Origin: Brachypodium distachyon
Taxonomy: Eukaryota; Streptophyta; Magnoliopsida; Poales; Poaceae
Length of the DNA: 64,000 nt
NCBI RefSeq assembly: GCF_000005505.3
Contig: NC_016135.3
Location: 706,001-770,000 of the forward strand
Reading direction: 5' to 3'
The translations under genes and the position numbers were made by a program. Numbering within the stretch: position 1 is the first letter of the stretch; every line of letters begins with the position of its first letter. The notes under the pieces were generated by a model. The model worked only from the letters and a program-made list of their open reading frames with translations. It was not told the DNA's origin and made no database searches. This document shows positions 22,906-33,482 of the stretch, one piece after another.

Positions 22906-23519
22906 CCATGGTTTTAAATAGCGCACTATTTTCTCGCTATAGCGTCGCTATAGTATATTTGAAAACCCGACGTTACGTTTAAGTAATTTTTCTAACTATG
23001 CCTCTAATCTCGCTATTAGCATGCTAAATGACGTTAAACGCTATTTCGTGTAGCGTCGTTAAATATTTTTGTGTCCAAAATCCAAATAGTACCATGTCGG
23101 TCTAAAACCCAGGCCCAAAATCTCTCAGTCTCTCTTAGATCTAACACACTCGAGCAACAACGCGATCACTAACCGGCTCCAACCCGAGGGCAGCGGCGGC
23201 AGATCCTCCAATTCGTGACCAGCAGCGGGGGCGGCAGCTCCTTCCTCCAGCTCGCGATCGGACGCCTTTCCAACAGGTCGCGACAGTGGCAGCACCTCTA
23301 GTCCTTTAATTATGCCTCATATCTGTGTTTATCTTATGGATTTTGTCTTGTAAACGATTGGAGAACCTTTTAGTACGTTGTTATGCTAATTTTTTTAATT
23401 TTGGGCTATATTTGCTTTATTTATTTTGCAAAACGCTATTTAAAATAGCGGCCGCTAGCGTTTATAGCATCCGGAGGAGACCGCCCCTAAATGTCGTAGC
23501 GTGACTTTTAAAACCATGG
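22906..23519. mobile_element. Inverted-repeat element with CCATGGTTTTAAA termini
   Basis: The segment starts CCATGGTTTTAAATAGCG and ends ...TTTTAAAACCATGG. Several CGCTAT/ATAGCG words in both orientations lie inside each end (about 22918-23060 and 23430-23480). The interior, with GC-rich 23160-23300, has no transposase. Flanks ATAGTA and ATAATA may be a degraded target duplication. It fits a non-autonomous DNA transposon; superfamily not determined. Confidence 0.55.
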
Positions 23520-24129
23520 ATAATACTGTTGAGTGAGCGAATTAAAACATTACACGTGGACCGGAGAGATAGGGCGGCCGACATGCATCAGCTAGAATTG
23601 TGGTATGCAGCTAATTAGCATCCACGTACGCCACACACCAATCTCGTGGCCAGACAGCATATTCTAATTTGAACCGCTCAGAATCGTGGTTGGGTCCATC
23701 TCGAGAGCTTACGTCTTCGTCAATACGTACACATACAGTGACATGCAGACGTTCACGTGAGAAGATGCATGTCTGCCTACAGGAGCATTCATGTGTATTA
23801 CCTTGCATCTTGACGGAATAGGACGCGGACAAATCATCAAAGTCCTAATTATATGATCAGATATATATGTCGCAAAGAAGCCACCAAATCCATGGAATCA
23901 ACAGCATCACCATTAAGACTAGGATCCATTAGCAGATCAAACAAGGTGGAAATATGCAATGTCGCGTCTAAGAAGCGATCTGGTTCGTTTGGTGGCGGCA
24001 GCGACAGGGAATTCTTGATATGAAAAAAAAAGCATGGTTATAACTCATAATTTGTTTTGAAGTCACCAAATTACCTCGCTTAAGTAATTTAGTATATGAA
24101 AACCCATTATTAAGTTCATTTTCAAAATT

Positions 24130-24845
24130 ATTCTCATCCCTCGGTCTCTGCATTGAGACCAGCCATTTATTTTATTGATAATGGTTTTCACAAGAGTAAA
24201 AAAAACAAGCAAACCAAGTGTATGCAAAGCAAAAAAATAATATTGCGAGAATATGCAAAGCAGTTAAGAGTAGACCAGACATAATATGTGGTGGTAGGAG
24301 GTTGTAAATGATATGGATGACATAGGAAAACAAGTGTTTGCAAAATGTGGTGGTCAAAGGAGTACGTGTGTGTTAATTAACTGGATCCAGGGTCGGATGC
24401 AAGCGGGGGACCCTACTTATGTCCTGTTTCTAACCGATTATGTACTTCTTTGTTCAAAAAATATGCCCACAATTTGACTTAAAAATTTAGAAATTGATCT
24501 TTGATCTAGGATCGAACATACCCGAGATCACGTTACAGGGTCCCATGAATTAACTAGGACAGTTGGCTCGTCAGTTTGCTTTGATGAAATATATACAAGA
24601 TGCCAACTCATGTAGCTATCTAGTGACCACAGAGTACACAGGAGTCGGTACCAGGAGTACTATCTAGGCTACTAGTCAGAGCAACTGAAATCAGCTGACA
24701 GCCTCAGAATCTCATATCTGGCTGCCGGGAAGGAATAATTGCTGGAGTTGTAGCTAGAGCAAGATTCCTTCCAAACATGATGAGCCTTTCGCTGATGGTC
24801 CGCCCGTCCACGACGACGGAGCCACGGAGCCTTTCGGTTAAGCAA
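24130..24845 (+). pseudogene. BAHD tandem unit A: promoter with gene body lost
   Basis: Bases 24160-24560 match parts of 24900-25320 and 26900-27340. Bases 24555-24779 match the promoter of the intact BAHD gene: the GGCTCGTCAGTTTGCTTTG block, an AAATATATACAAGAT TATA-like motif, CATGTAGCTATCTAGTGACC and GAAATCAGCTGA. ATG at 24780 opens a reading MSLSLMVRPSTTTEP that parallels the intact protein's first residues with a short internal deletion. A second GAGCCTTTCGGTTAAGCAA occurs at about 24827, where the next unit begins. The rest of the coding region is gone. Confidence 0.75.
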
Positions 24846-26430
24846 TTTTGTATATCAAGACCCATTATTATGTGTTTTTTTCTCCAAAAATTATGTGCAT
24901 TTCTGTGTCTCTGAATCGAACGTTGTACGCAGCTATTTATTTATCGTTAAAGGTTTTCATAAAGAGAGTAGAGAACAGAAACAAGCAAACCAAGTGTCAT
25001 CAAGCATTGTGCGCAGCCATTTATTTATCGTTAAAGGTTTTCACAAGAGAGTGTCAAAAAAGACAAACAAGCAAACCAAGTGTGCGCAAAGCAATTAATA
25101 GCAGACCAGACATAATATGTGGTGGTAGAAGGAGCATGATATGCGTGACATAGGAAAACAAGCGTTTGCAAAATGTGGTGGCCCAAGGAGTACATGTGTG
25201 TTAACTGGATCCAGGTACCGATGCAACCGGCGGATCCTACTTATGTCCTGATTCTAACCCATTATTTACTTGTTTGTTCAAAAACTATGCTCAAAATTTC
25301 AGAAATTGATCTTTGTTAAGTTGGTCTTTTTGGAATTGTCGAAATGATTTGATTTTTCACAAAAGATTTCCATTTTTTGCAATTGGTTCTTGGGGCGTCT
25401 CATTTGCTCCGTATATGGTCCCTGCTTCTTCAGCCGGAGGCATAAGGGTCTATGGAATCGAGGTGCAACTGACTGGAGACAGTAGCATGAGATTTCTTGT
25501 GCTGGTTTGAGTGGGCGCACAGAACTTAGACTATAGGATGTGTGATTTTGTTTTGCTTGTCTTTCTTTTATTGTACTTTGGAGACATGTACGTTGAATGA
25601 TTTATAATAATTTGATTGTTGTGGCAACAACCGATGCAGAGGCCAGGGCTTTATTCTCCTTTTTGAAAAAGAAAAAAAGTTTAGCATCCCATACAGGGTC
25701 CTATGAAATAACTAGGACAGCTGGCTCGTCAGTTTGCTTTGGCAGAAATATATACAAGATGTTGTAAAAAAAAAGAAATACATACAAGATGTTATTTAAA
25801 AAAAAATGCTCACTCTGATTCTAAATTCTTGACTCAAATTTGTCCAAATATGAATGTGTCTATTCTTAAAAAACGTCTAGATACAAGTAATATTTCGTCA
25901 ACAATTTAAGATCGAAGGGAGTATATACAAGTGACCTACACGGTGCACGGTAGTCAGTACCAGGAGTACTCGCCGCTAGGCTACTAAGTCTAGAGGTGCA
26001 ACATGGTGACCCTTAGGGTACCTTTTGACCCTTCTTAGTTCAGACAAATGAACTAGTTTTTTTAAAAAGTTGTGTCATTTTAAAACTTTAGTTCATTTGG
26101 TTGAACTAAGAAAGATCAATGGGTACCCTGAACGTCACAAACTTGCAGCTCTAACTAAGTCGGACCAACTGGAATAACTGAGAGCCTTTCCGTGAGCAAG
26201 TCCCCAACGGTGGATTCTGAGAGTGGTGTGGAATCGAGGGAGAGGAAACTGTCTGTGTGCGGCCGACCAGCAACGAGACAGAGGCCAGGAATGCATCCAT
26301 GCAGGGACGACTTAGAGATATTTACATGATGTGAGAGTGTGAGACTATACATAGGAAGAAGAAAAGCCAGCAGTTTTTTTTCTCGAAAAGAAGAAATACC
26401 TCCGGCCTCCGCATCGATCGATGCACACAT
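24846..26430 (+). pseudogene. BAHD tandem unit B: promoter with gene body lost
   Basis: The unit repeats the upstream block (24880-25320), a LINE 3' fragment (25316-25680) and the promoter block (about 25710-25985). The promoter is split by an insertion around 25760-25920 that ends like a Stowaway MITE. At 26182-26213 the sequence GAGCCTTTCCGTGAGCAAG followed by TCCCC matches codons 2-10 of the intact gene, but the ATG is mutated and homology stops there. Bases 26430-26870 show no clear gene. Confidence 0.68.
25316..25680 (+). pseudogene. LINE 3' fragment in BAHD unit B
   Basis: The + strand reads WSFWNCRNDLIFHKR, the C-terminal signature of plant LINE ORF2. It is followed by a tail with GATGCAGAGGCCAGGGCTTT and an A-rich end at about 25665-25680. 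A shorter copy lies at 27345-27615 in unit C, so the LINE fragment was there before the array duplicated. Confidence 0.55.
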
Positions 26431-26849
26431 TCAGAAAAGCCAGCAGCTAGCTAGCAATATTATTGAGCAGGAAAGAAACAGATATATATGTTGTGGAGAC
26501 AGGCGGTTAAGCTACCATCCACGTAAAACATGCCACAGCAATCTCGTGGTTGCTACATCGGGGGTCCCCATCGTACGTCTTCATCGGTATGTACAGCGTG
26601 ACTTGCAGACGTACACGTGAACGTCGTCCTTATTTCTTTTCGATGACGAAGCTCAGATGACGCAATTAAACCCCATCATGCATAATTACCATGGTCCACT
26701 GTTGTTGCATGGTGTGTTGCATGGAAAATCAGGAAAAAACTATTATTACCCTTACGAGGGTTAATTTAAGATTTCTGTAAACGAAAATATTTGATTAAAT
26801 TTCCCAAAAACCCACATACTTTTGTGGTTAGGGTTGTGGTGGAGCTGCA

Positions 26850-27640
26850 CAACGACGCCTTCAAGAAAAAAGCGACGCCTCATTATTATGTTTTTTTTTC
26901 AGAAATTATGTGCACTTCTCTGTCTTTGCATCGAACATTGTATGCAGCTATTTACTTATCGTTAAAGGTTTTCATAAAGATAGTAGAAAACACAAACAAG
27001 CAAACCACAAGTGTCATCAAGCATTGTAGGCAGTCATCTCTTTATGAGCTCTTTTATTTATCGTTAAAGGTTTTCACAAGAGAGTGTAATAAAAGACAAA
27101 CAAGCAAACAAGTGTGGGCAAAGCAATTAATAGTAGACCAGACATAATATGTGCATGGTGGTAGAATAGAAGGAGCATGATACGAGTGACATAGGAAAAC
27201 AAGCGTTTGACTGGATGCAGGTACGGACGCATGCAACCGGTGGATCCTACTTATGTCGATCCCAATTCTAACTCATATTTACTTGTTTGTTCAAAAAATA
27301 TGCTCAAAATTAGACCTGAAAATTGGTGAAATTGATTTCTGTTAAGTTGGTCTATTTAAAGCCGTCGAAATGATTTGGTTTTTCACAAGAGAAGTTCCCC
27401 ATTATTTTTTGCAGGTGGTTCTTCAGGCGTCTCAATTGCTTCATATCTGGTTCCTACTTCTTCAGCTGAAGTCACATGGGTCTATGGAATCTGAGTGCAA
27501 CCAGCAGGAGACGGTAGCACAGGAGTTCTTAAGCGGGTTTGAGTGGTGTACACAGCTCTTAGACCAGAGGATGTGTGATTTTGTCATGCTTGTCTTTCTT
27601 TTGTTATACTTTTGAAACGATAGGACGGGAGTTAGTAGGA
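26850..27640 (+). repeat. Upstream block of BAHD unit C, with LINE 3' fragment
   Basis: Bases 26880-27340 repeat the block seen at 24870-25320: ATTATGTGCACTTCT, two ATTTATCGTTAAAGG copies, AGACCAGACATAATATGTG and CTGGATGCAGGTAC. Bases 27345-27615 repeat the LINE 3' fragment, truncated before its tail. The block leads directly into the promoter of the intact gene. Confidence 0.7.
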
Positions 27641-27867
27641 CAGCTGGCTCGTCAGTTTGCTCTGGCAGAAATATATACAAGATACCAACCCATGTAGCTA
27701 TCTAGTGACCACACCGTGCACAGTAGTTCAGTACCAGGAGTACTCGCCCGGCTACTGTATAGTCAGACCAGCCGAAATCAGCTGAGAGCCTCAGATGAGA
27801 TCTGCCTGCCTGGAACCAATAATAGTTGTTAAGCAGGTTACTAGAGAGGAAGACTCGGACGTACACG
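27640..27867 (+). promoter_or_regulatory. Promoter and leader of the intact BAHD gene
   Basis: The block GCTGGCTCGTCAGTTTGCTC, the TATA-like AAATATATACAAG (about 27669-27681) and the following 150 bases recur in units A and B (24587 and 25746). Conservation between copies whose coding regions are lost marks the likely core promoter. The leader from the TATA-like site to the ATG is about 190 bp. Confidence 0.55.
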
Positions 27868-29268
27868 ATGAGCCTTTCGGTAAGCAAGTCCCCGCCGGTG
27901 ATGGTCCGCCCGTCGACGCTGACGGAGCCGGCGAAGAAGGCGACGACCCAAGTGCAGCTGTCGTCGTGGGACAGGAGCTACGTGGGCTTCCAGGTGACGG
28001 CCGTGCTCATCTTCGACGGCCCAGCCCAGCAGCGGCCCATCGAGGCCATCAAGAAGGGCCTCTCCAAGGCGCTCGTCCCCTACTCCCCCATCGCCGGCCG
28101 CCTCGCCCCCGCCGCCGGAGCCGGAGACGAAGACGATCTCCCGCTCCAGATCGAGTGCACGGGCGAGGGCGTCCCCTTCGTGGCTGCGTCCGCGGAGTGC
28201 GCCCTGGCGGACCAGGAATGGCTGCACGGCGGCGTGCCTGTCCCGGGGAGCGCGCTCTACGACCTCGCCTCCTACTACCCGGCGCCGGAGCCGGCGCGCA
28301 CGGAGCCCTTGCTTGTGATGCAAGTCACGGAGTTCTCCTGCGGGGGGTTCTCCGTGGGCGTGACGTGGAACCACGCCCTGGCCGACGGCGACGGCATGGC
28401 GCAGTTCCTGCAGGCCGTCGGCGAGCTCACCCGCGGCGCTATCCAGACGCCGTCCGTGGCGCCGGTGCGGGACGGCGGCGAGGTCCCTCTGCCTGCGCTC
28501 TCGCCGGCGGTGGTCGCCGGGAAGCAGTGGCTGATGCTGGACCGCGGCGGCGGCGCCATGGACGACGACGACATGGTCTACCTCGACGTCACCATCCCCA
28601 ATCGCCTCATCGACCGCATCAAGTCAGACTACAAGAATCACGACCCTTCGTCCTACTGCACGACCTTCGAGGCCGCCATCGCCGTGCTCTGGCAGTGCCG
28701 CACGCGCGCGATCGGCACGGGCTCCATGGCCATGGCGCCGCTGGCCTTCTTCGTGAACGTGCGCAAGGGCGTGGGCGCGGCGGCGGGGTACTACGGAAAC
28801 TGCGCCGTGGCGCAGGTTGCCATGGCGACGGGCGCCGAGGTGGCCGGCGGCGACATCTGCGACGTGGTGAGGCTGATCAAGCGCGCCAAGGAATCGGTTC
28901 CCGAGCTGCTGCGGCGGGAGGGCGGCGGGGCCGTGGAAGGGATGGCGGAGATGGGCGAGGAGGAGACGGCGGCGCTCTTCGGGTACAACGCATTCATGGT
29001 CACCAGCTGGCGGAACATCGGCTTCGACCGCGCCGACTTCGGCGCCGGCGCTCCCGCCAGGGTCGTCGGCCGGTGGCAGCAGTCCACTGTGCCCGGGTGC
29101 ATGGCCTTCCTCGCCTGCAGGGCTGCCGGCGCCGGAGAAGACGGAGGGGAGAAGATGCTCACGCAGTGCGTCAGGGCAGAGCACGCGGCCGCGTTCCTCG
29201 CCGAGATCGACAAGCTCGCCTCCTATGCTGCCTCTGCACCCGTAGCCGTAGCAACTGCATCTGCATGA
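27868..29268 (+). CDS. BAHD acyltransferase, intact, 466 aa
   Basis: BAHD enzymes move an acyl group from acyl-CoA to a hydroxyl or amine in the cytosol. The gene is a single exon. The start is ATG 27868 because the open frame upstream lacks an ATG and because MSLSVSKSPPV is the start also kept in the two relic units. The catalytic HxxxD is HALAD at residues 169-173 in the typical TWNHALADGDG setting, after the QVTEFSCGGF block. The C-terminal structural motif, usually DFGWG, reads DFGAG at 390-394, losing the Trp. Length is normal for the family. The sequence is GC-rich, as many grass single-exon genes are. The N-terminal style resembles grass hydroxycinnamoyl/benzoyl amine transferases, but substrate cannot be read from sequence. 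It looks functional. Confidence 0.93.
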   Translation: MSLSVSKSPPVMVRPSTLTEPAKKATTQVQLSSWDRSYVGFQVTAVLIFDGPAQQRPIEAIKKGLSKALVPYSPIAGRLAPAAGAGDEDDLPLQIECTGEGVPFVAASAECALADQEWLHGGVPVPGSALYDLASYYPAPEPARTEPLLVMQVTEFSCGGFSVGVTWNHALADGDGMAQFLQAVGELTRGAIQTPSVAPVRDGGEVPLPALSPAVVAGKQWLMLDRGGGAMDDDDMVYLDVTIPNRLIDRIKSDYKNHDPSSYCTTFEAAIAVLWQCRTRAIGTGSMAMAPLAFFVNVRKGVGAAAGYYGNCAVAQVAMATGAEVAGGDICDVVRLIKRAKESVPELLRREGGGAVEGMAEMGEEETAALFGYNAFMVTSWRNIGFDRADFGAGAPARVVGRWQQSTVPGCMAFLACRAAGAGEDGGEKMLTQCVRAEHAAAFLAEIDKLASYAASAPVAVATASA

Positions 29269-30394
29269 ATATTATTTCTGTTCTGTGTGCATCTTTCTCT
29301 CCTTCCTGAATCCTGACCTCTATTTCTGTTGGTTTTTGAAATGAATGGATTTGTTACTCTATGTTCTCTCCGTCTCACATTAAGTGATTCAAATTTATCT
29401 AAATATGGCTAGGAAAATAAAAAAAATAAAAAAATGGAGCTGTTGCTTTACTTAAGCCTCAAAGAATATGTTTGGTCCGTCCAGGCATATATAGACTGAT
29501 GAGGCTAATGCACGAGAGGCAACGATGCTTTGGAAAATCAGTACTGTTAATTTCTTGTAGTAGTGTGTTTGATCAGTAGAGTTGTATTCCTATTAATTGT
29601 GAACTCGGTGCGCTGAAATTTTATTTGTGATTTCCAGCAAGAATTCGAGAAAAAACTATTCTACTGCTTCAGATGGACATTCCTGTCAAACCTGCAGTAT
29701 TACTTCTTTGTTCCTCAAATATAATTAGCTGGCATCAATTAATATCATGGTTGTTGCAACTACATTTTTTTGGGACCTTGTACTGAATGCTGCAAATTAA
29801 TATCATGGTCCTATCTACATGCATGCATGATCAGTGTAGCACCAGATACTGCAAACTGGTATCATTTATCTACATGCATGATCAGTGCCGATCGAAAAGA
29901 CTTAGAATCTTGTTGAGATTTCGCTTAAGTTTTCTGAGATGTCTGTGGGGAACCAAAGTAATTTCAAAATTTCCAGAAACTTGGGCCATTTTGGTGACGA
30001 CCTCAAAGGTGTCGCGTACGGCATGCATGCGCCAGATTTTCAAGCGGTGCATTATTGTAACAGTACAGTACGAGCAAGCAAATAATTGTACGAGTAGCAA
30101 AGCAGCACATGGGATGGGAGTTCCTGCCTGAATGTGGATACGCCTGACGGCAACCAGATCAACACTTAGCACCGCCCTAAAAAATGTCGGGGACAGCCCC
30201 ATGCGAAAGGCAGCGGCTGTGTACTGGGGTACGTAGCTGGCTCAACCACACCACTAATCGCTTCTCAGGAGTAATAAATCGATCGATCATCCATTCACTA
30301 CAAACCAACAGCTCGACACAGGCTTCTGTAGCAAAAAGATCCCAAATCCCACCATACAAATCAAGATCAACCCCTGCCGGCGCCGGAGGAAAGG
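29269..30394. other. Downstream and intergenic region
   Basis: This holds the 3' end of the BAHD transcript. A half-MITE of Stowaway character (TCTCCGTCTCACATTAAGTG) lies near 29365-29430. ATATCATGG-containing near-repeats recur at 29740, 29800 and 29860. No gene is supported. Confidence 0.5.
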
Positions 30395-30881
30395 AGATCA
30401 AAAGAAGTCTGTACTACGCACAAGATCTGCTACAGCAGGCCCGAAAGAACGGCGTGGCCGATGACAGACGCGGCCTGCAGCTCAGTGCCAAGGCCGACCA
30501 GGCCGAGGACGCGCTGGACGAGCTCCACTACTTCATGATCCAAGACCAGCTCGACGGAACCCGGTACGCGGTGCCGGATCTGGGTGATCATGCTCGCCAC
30601 GGTCGCCATGCTCTTCGCCACACCGTCAGTAACTGTCTTTCATGCTTTTCTTGTTCGCCTATGCACCAAGATCATGATCAAGCTGCTGCTGCTGTTACCC
30701 ATAAATCACGCAATCCAACCAACTCTGCTAGTGCTAGTAGTGGAAATAATGGACCAGCTGATAATTCGCCATTCGACAGAGTGGCAAATGTCCAAGAAAA
30801 TTAAGTTGGTCATAGAGCAAATACTTCCCCTTTGTGACACGACAGATATTCCTTTGTACATAACCACGTTAGCAGATTAGC
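30395..30881 (+). pseudogene. NLR (CC-NB-LRR) N-terminal remnant
   Basis: The + strand frame reads AQDLLQQARKNGVADDRRG, then KADQAEDALDELHYFMIQDQ and DGTRYAVPDLGDHARHGRHA. These are hallmarks of the Rx-type coiled-coil domain of grass NLR immune receptors, including the EDALDELHYF (EDVID-like) stretch. Near 30790 the homology continues in another frame as MSKKIKLVIEQILPLCD, showing a frameshift. The first part of the CC domain, the NB-ARC (P-loop, GLPL, MHD) and the LRR are absent. It is a broken fragment, not a working receptor. Confidence 0.72.
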
Positions 30882-32430
30882 TGCAGCAGCAACCACCTTG
30901 AGAAGATGAGCTACCCGCACCTCCAGCTTGGCCGGGACTACATATCCAACTTTGATTCCGTAAGGCTGCAAATTCGACAAAATATGTATTAGATCATACT
31001 CATGTGGCGGTAACAAGATACATGTTACAAGCAAGCAAAATATTTTGGAGAGCAGGACAAGGTTCCTGGTGGCAAATGGCATTTTCACTATCAGAGAATT
31101 GCTAGTTTCCAGAAAAATGGTTTCTCTGCTAATCCTTGGACGCTAACAGGTAACAAGAGTGCAAGGTCTTAGTTGATAGCAAGTTTCAAGAGATCAAGGA
31201 CAAACAAGAGTGCAAGGTCTTAGTTGATAGCAAGTTTCAAGAGATCAAGGGCAAACAGGCACTCTTGTCTGCCAAATGTTGATCACCAGCTCGGTGTACT
31301 CATGCAGCGCGATCTCGCAGATGTTGTCTGGATCCTTGGAGAGTTGGCCTACTGCGAGACTGAAACAGTAAAAAAACAAAACAAAGAGATCACAAGCTGA
31401 TGCTAGAGACTAAACAGAGAAAACTGCGGCTCGATCCATTTCACTATTTGATAAAATCAACAAAAAAAAAATCAAATTCCGATTGTCATCTAATTGGAAC
31501 CACAACTTCGTTAGAACATGTACAATATATTTGACCAAAAACATCTAAAAGGATTGAGCCGTTTAATACAGATCTCAGAAAATTCAGGAAACCCTAGAGA
31601 AAGGAAAATTTTGAGGAACATTCAAATTCAATGATAACATACATGCACAAATCAATTGTTGATTCTTCATAGGTTTGCACTTACAATGACAGTAAAGATG
31701 AAGGTCGCTGGCAGTAGCTCGAGTCCCCTGGCTGTCAGCTACAACCTTCAAGCTGTTTTGCTTGCACAGCGGTCGCAAAATAGTTGGGTCGTGTAGTATT
31801 TGCAGTATGTCAGGTGTTCTTGTGTGCGTTTGTTCCTGCTTGTGACTCGATAGGAGGACTTCGCTCACTGTCCGTAAAACTCTGTTTCAACTCTGCTTAG
31901 TGAAATACTGGTATGATGCTGTTCGAGAATAAAAAAGACACAGCCTTCAAGCATTGGCAAACAAAATGATAACACGTGAAAGAATGAGGGACACATGGTA
32001 AAGCACGACAATATCATAATCTGTTTCACAAGGCATGACTCAAAAGTTCTCTAAGCTTACTTTATAACATATATCTGCCTTCCTACCTAAAAACAGATGT
32101 GCAATTTCATTTTCTCTATGTGCTTCATATTGATAAATCTATTATCCATGCTCATTAGGCATAATCAACATTTTTTCGTCAGCAAGTTGAGAACCTATCA
32201 TGATACGATGTGCATATACATGGAGATTAAAGGACCCGCTGTTTACCTCATGGCCATTATTCCCTCAAACACCTCCTGCGCGAGTCTGATGTTGCAGATG
32301 GAAACTTAAAGATAGTAACTTAATATCAGACAGATAGTAACTCAATATCAGACAGAACATGATTTTAGCATTTTACAAATATAAATTAGCTGGACGAGCA
32401 CCGTACAACTGGACAGATTTTCATTGATCT
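30882..32430. other. Intergenic with short repeats
   Basis: No gene is supported. A 51-bp tandem duplication lies at about 31153-31254 (ACAAGAGTGCAAGGTCTTAG core). A 22-bp duplication with AGATAGTAACTTAATATCAG lies near 32310-32355. On the - strand 31261-31362 reads LSKDPDNICEIALHEYTELV, which looks like an exon fragment of a protein I cannot name. Confidence 0.45.
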
Positions 32431-32589
32431 GGCAGCCTGGTGCACGTAGCTCCCGCTTGCGCAGGGTCCGGGAAAGTGTCCGACCACTTTGGATCTTTTG
32501 TACGCAGCCTTTACCTGCATTTGTGCAAGAGGATGTTTACAGGACTTGAGGTCACAAGGCAACAGCTCTACCGCTGCGCCAAGGCTCCC
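32431..32589 (-). mobile_element. Au-like tRNA-derived SINE, B box lost
   Basis: On the - strand the element begins GGAGCCTTGGCGCAGCGGTA then GAGCTGTTGCCTTGTGACC. The TGGCGCAGCGGTAGAGC stretch is a good pol III A box. It continues with AAGTCCTG, CTGCGTACAAAAGATCC, a CGGACCCTGCG-like block and GAGCTACGTGCACC to the end. Order and wording match the Au SINE family as I know it. The GGTTC part of the B box is missing after GTGACC, so this copy could not drive its own transcription. Confidence 0.68.
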
Positions 32590-33080
32590 CTTCTGGGCAA
32601 TGAAATATATAGAAGCAAATTTAGCTGAACACACAAAGGCCCCAACGTCATTGTACAGTATTGTCAACATACAAAAGATCTTTCCTAGAAACATACAACA
32701 AATGCTTTGATGTTCATGTACGAAAAGATTACAGCGTATATATGGAATTACAGCGTATATATGGAGGCCTAACAACATCTGACTACTTTCGTGGCCAACC
32801 ACCTGCATAAATTCACAGGGTGCACACACACATTCAGACAGGAGAAATGAAATGCATATGCATCTAATGGTAGATCAGATAAGATGGAGATATCACCGGG
32901 CAAAAGAAACATATTACTAATAAAAATGTCGTTGCCAACTCGGAACTCTTACACAAGAAAACATAGGGAAGGCAATACATTAACTTAGTCCCAGTTGAGT
33001 GTAGACATTATTTTAAATAAACATATAGAAAGGCAAGAGAGTCACAACTGAGAGAAAACTAAACATTAATACCACGACAT
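32590..33080. other. Spacer, no gene seen
   Basis: A direct repeat of ATTACAGCGTATATATGGA lies at about 32728-32766. The remaining sequence is AT-rich and carries no coding signal I can support. Confidence 0.5.
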
Positions 33081-33482
33081 TCAAAGCCAAAATGCCACAG
33101 GATTCACATTGCAAGGTGCTTCCACAGGCACCTCGTAGGATTGCACCGCACTCTTGGCAGCCGTCAGGTCTCCATTCATGTCAGAGCTGAGAGAGAATGT
33201 CGTCAAACGACAACATGAGCTTAGGGGGCACTTGTCTGTCTGATCCAGCTGTTTCCACTCCTCCAGCCACTTGTGCACATCCCCATTGCTGGCGCATGAC
33301 TCCACAAGACAGAACCTGCTTTCTCCCAAGTAGACTAGTGTAGTGCCTAAAAGACTCTCATCTGGGTCCTTGCTTGACAGATTCTCCTCGCTGAACCACA
33401 CGTGTTTATCATCACCGCCTAACCACCTGCAGAAGCAGAGGTGGCCTTTGAAGGCGTCTGCGTCTTTTGGGAGCCCAACAAT
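33081..33482 (-). pseudogene. F-box-associated-like C-terminal fragment
   Basis: The - strand frame opens after a TAG near 33483 and reads IVGLPKDADAFKGHLCFCRW, then LVYLGESRFCLVESC, LTTFSLSSDMNGDL and a terminal VNPVAFWL. This arrangement recalls the C-terminal half of a large grass family of F-box-associated proteins, a similarity from memory and not a search. The N-terminal F-box and the first half are missing, and there is no convincing upstream exon before 33600. It is most likely a truncated gene. Confidence 0.45.

Noticed and set aside
27795..29309. Longer Arg-rich frame overlapping the BAHD gene
   Set aside because: Its composition is that of a shifted GC-rich codon pattern and it contains none of the BAHD motifs, unlike the frame starting at 27868.
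31141..31260. Candidate CRISPR-like short direct repeats
   Set aside because: This is a single tandem duplication in a plant nuclear genome with no spacers.
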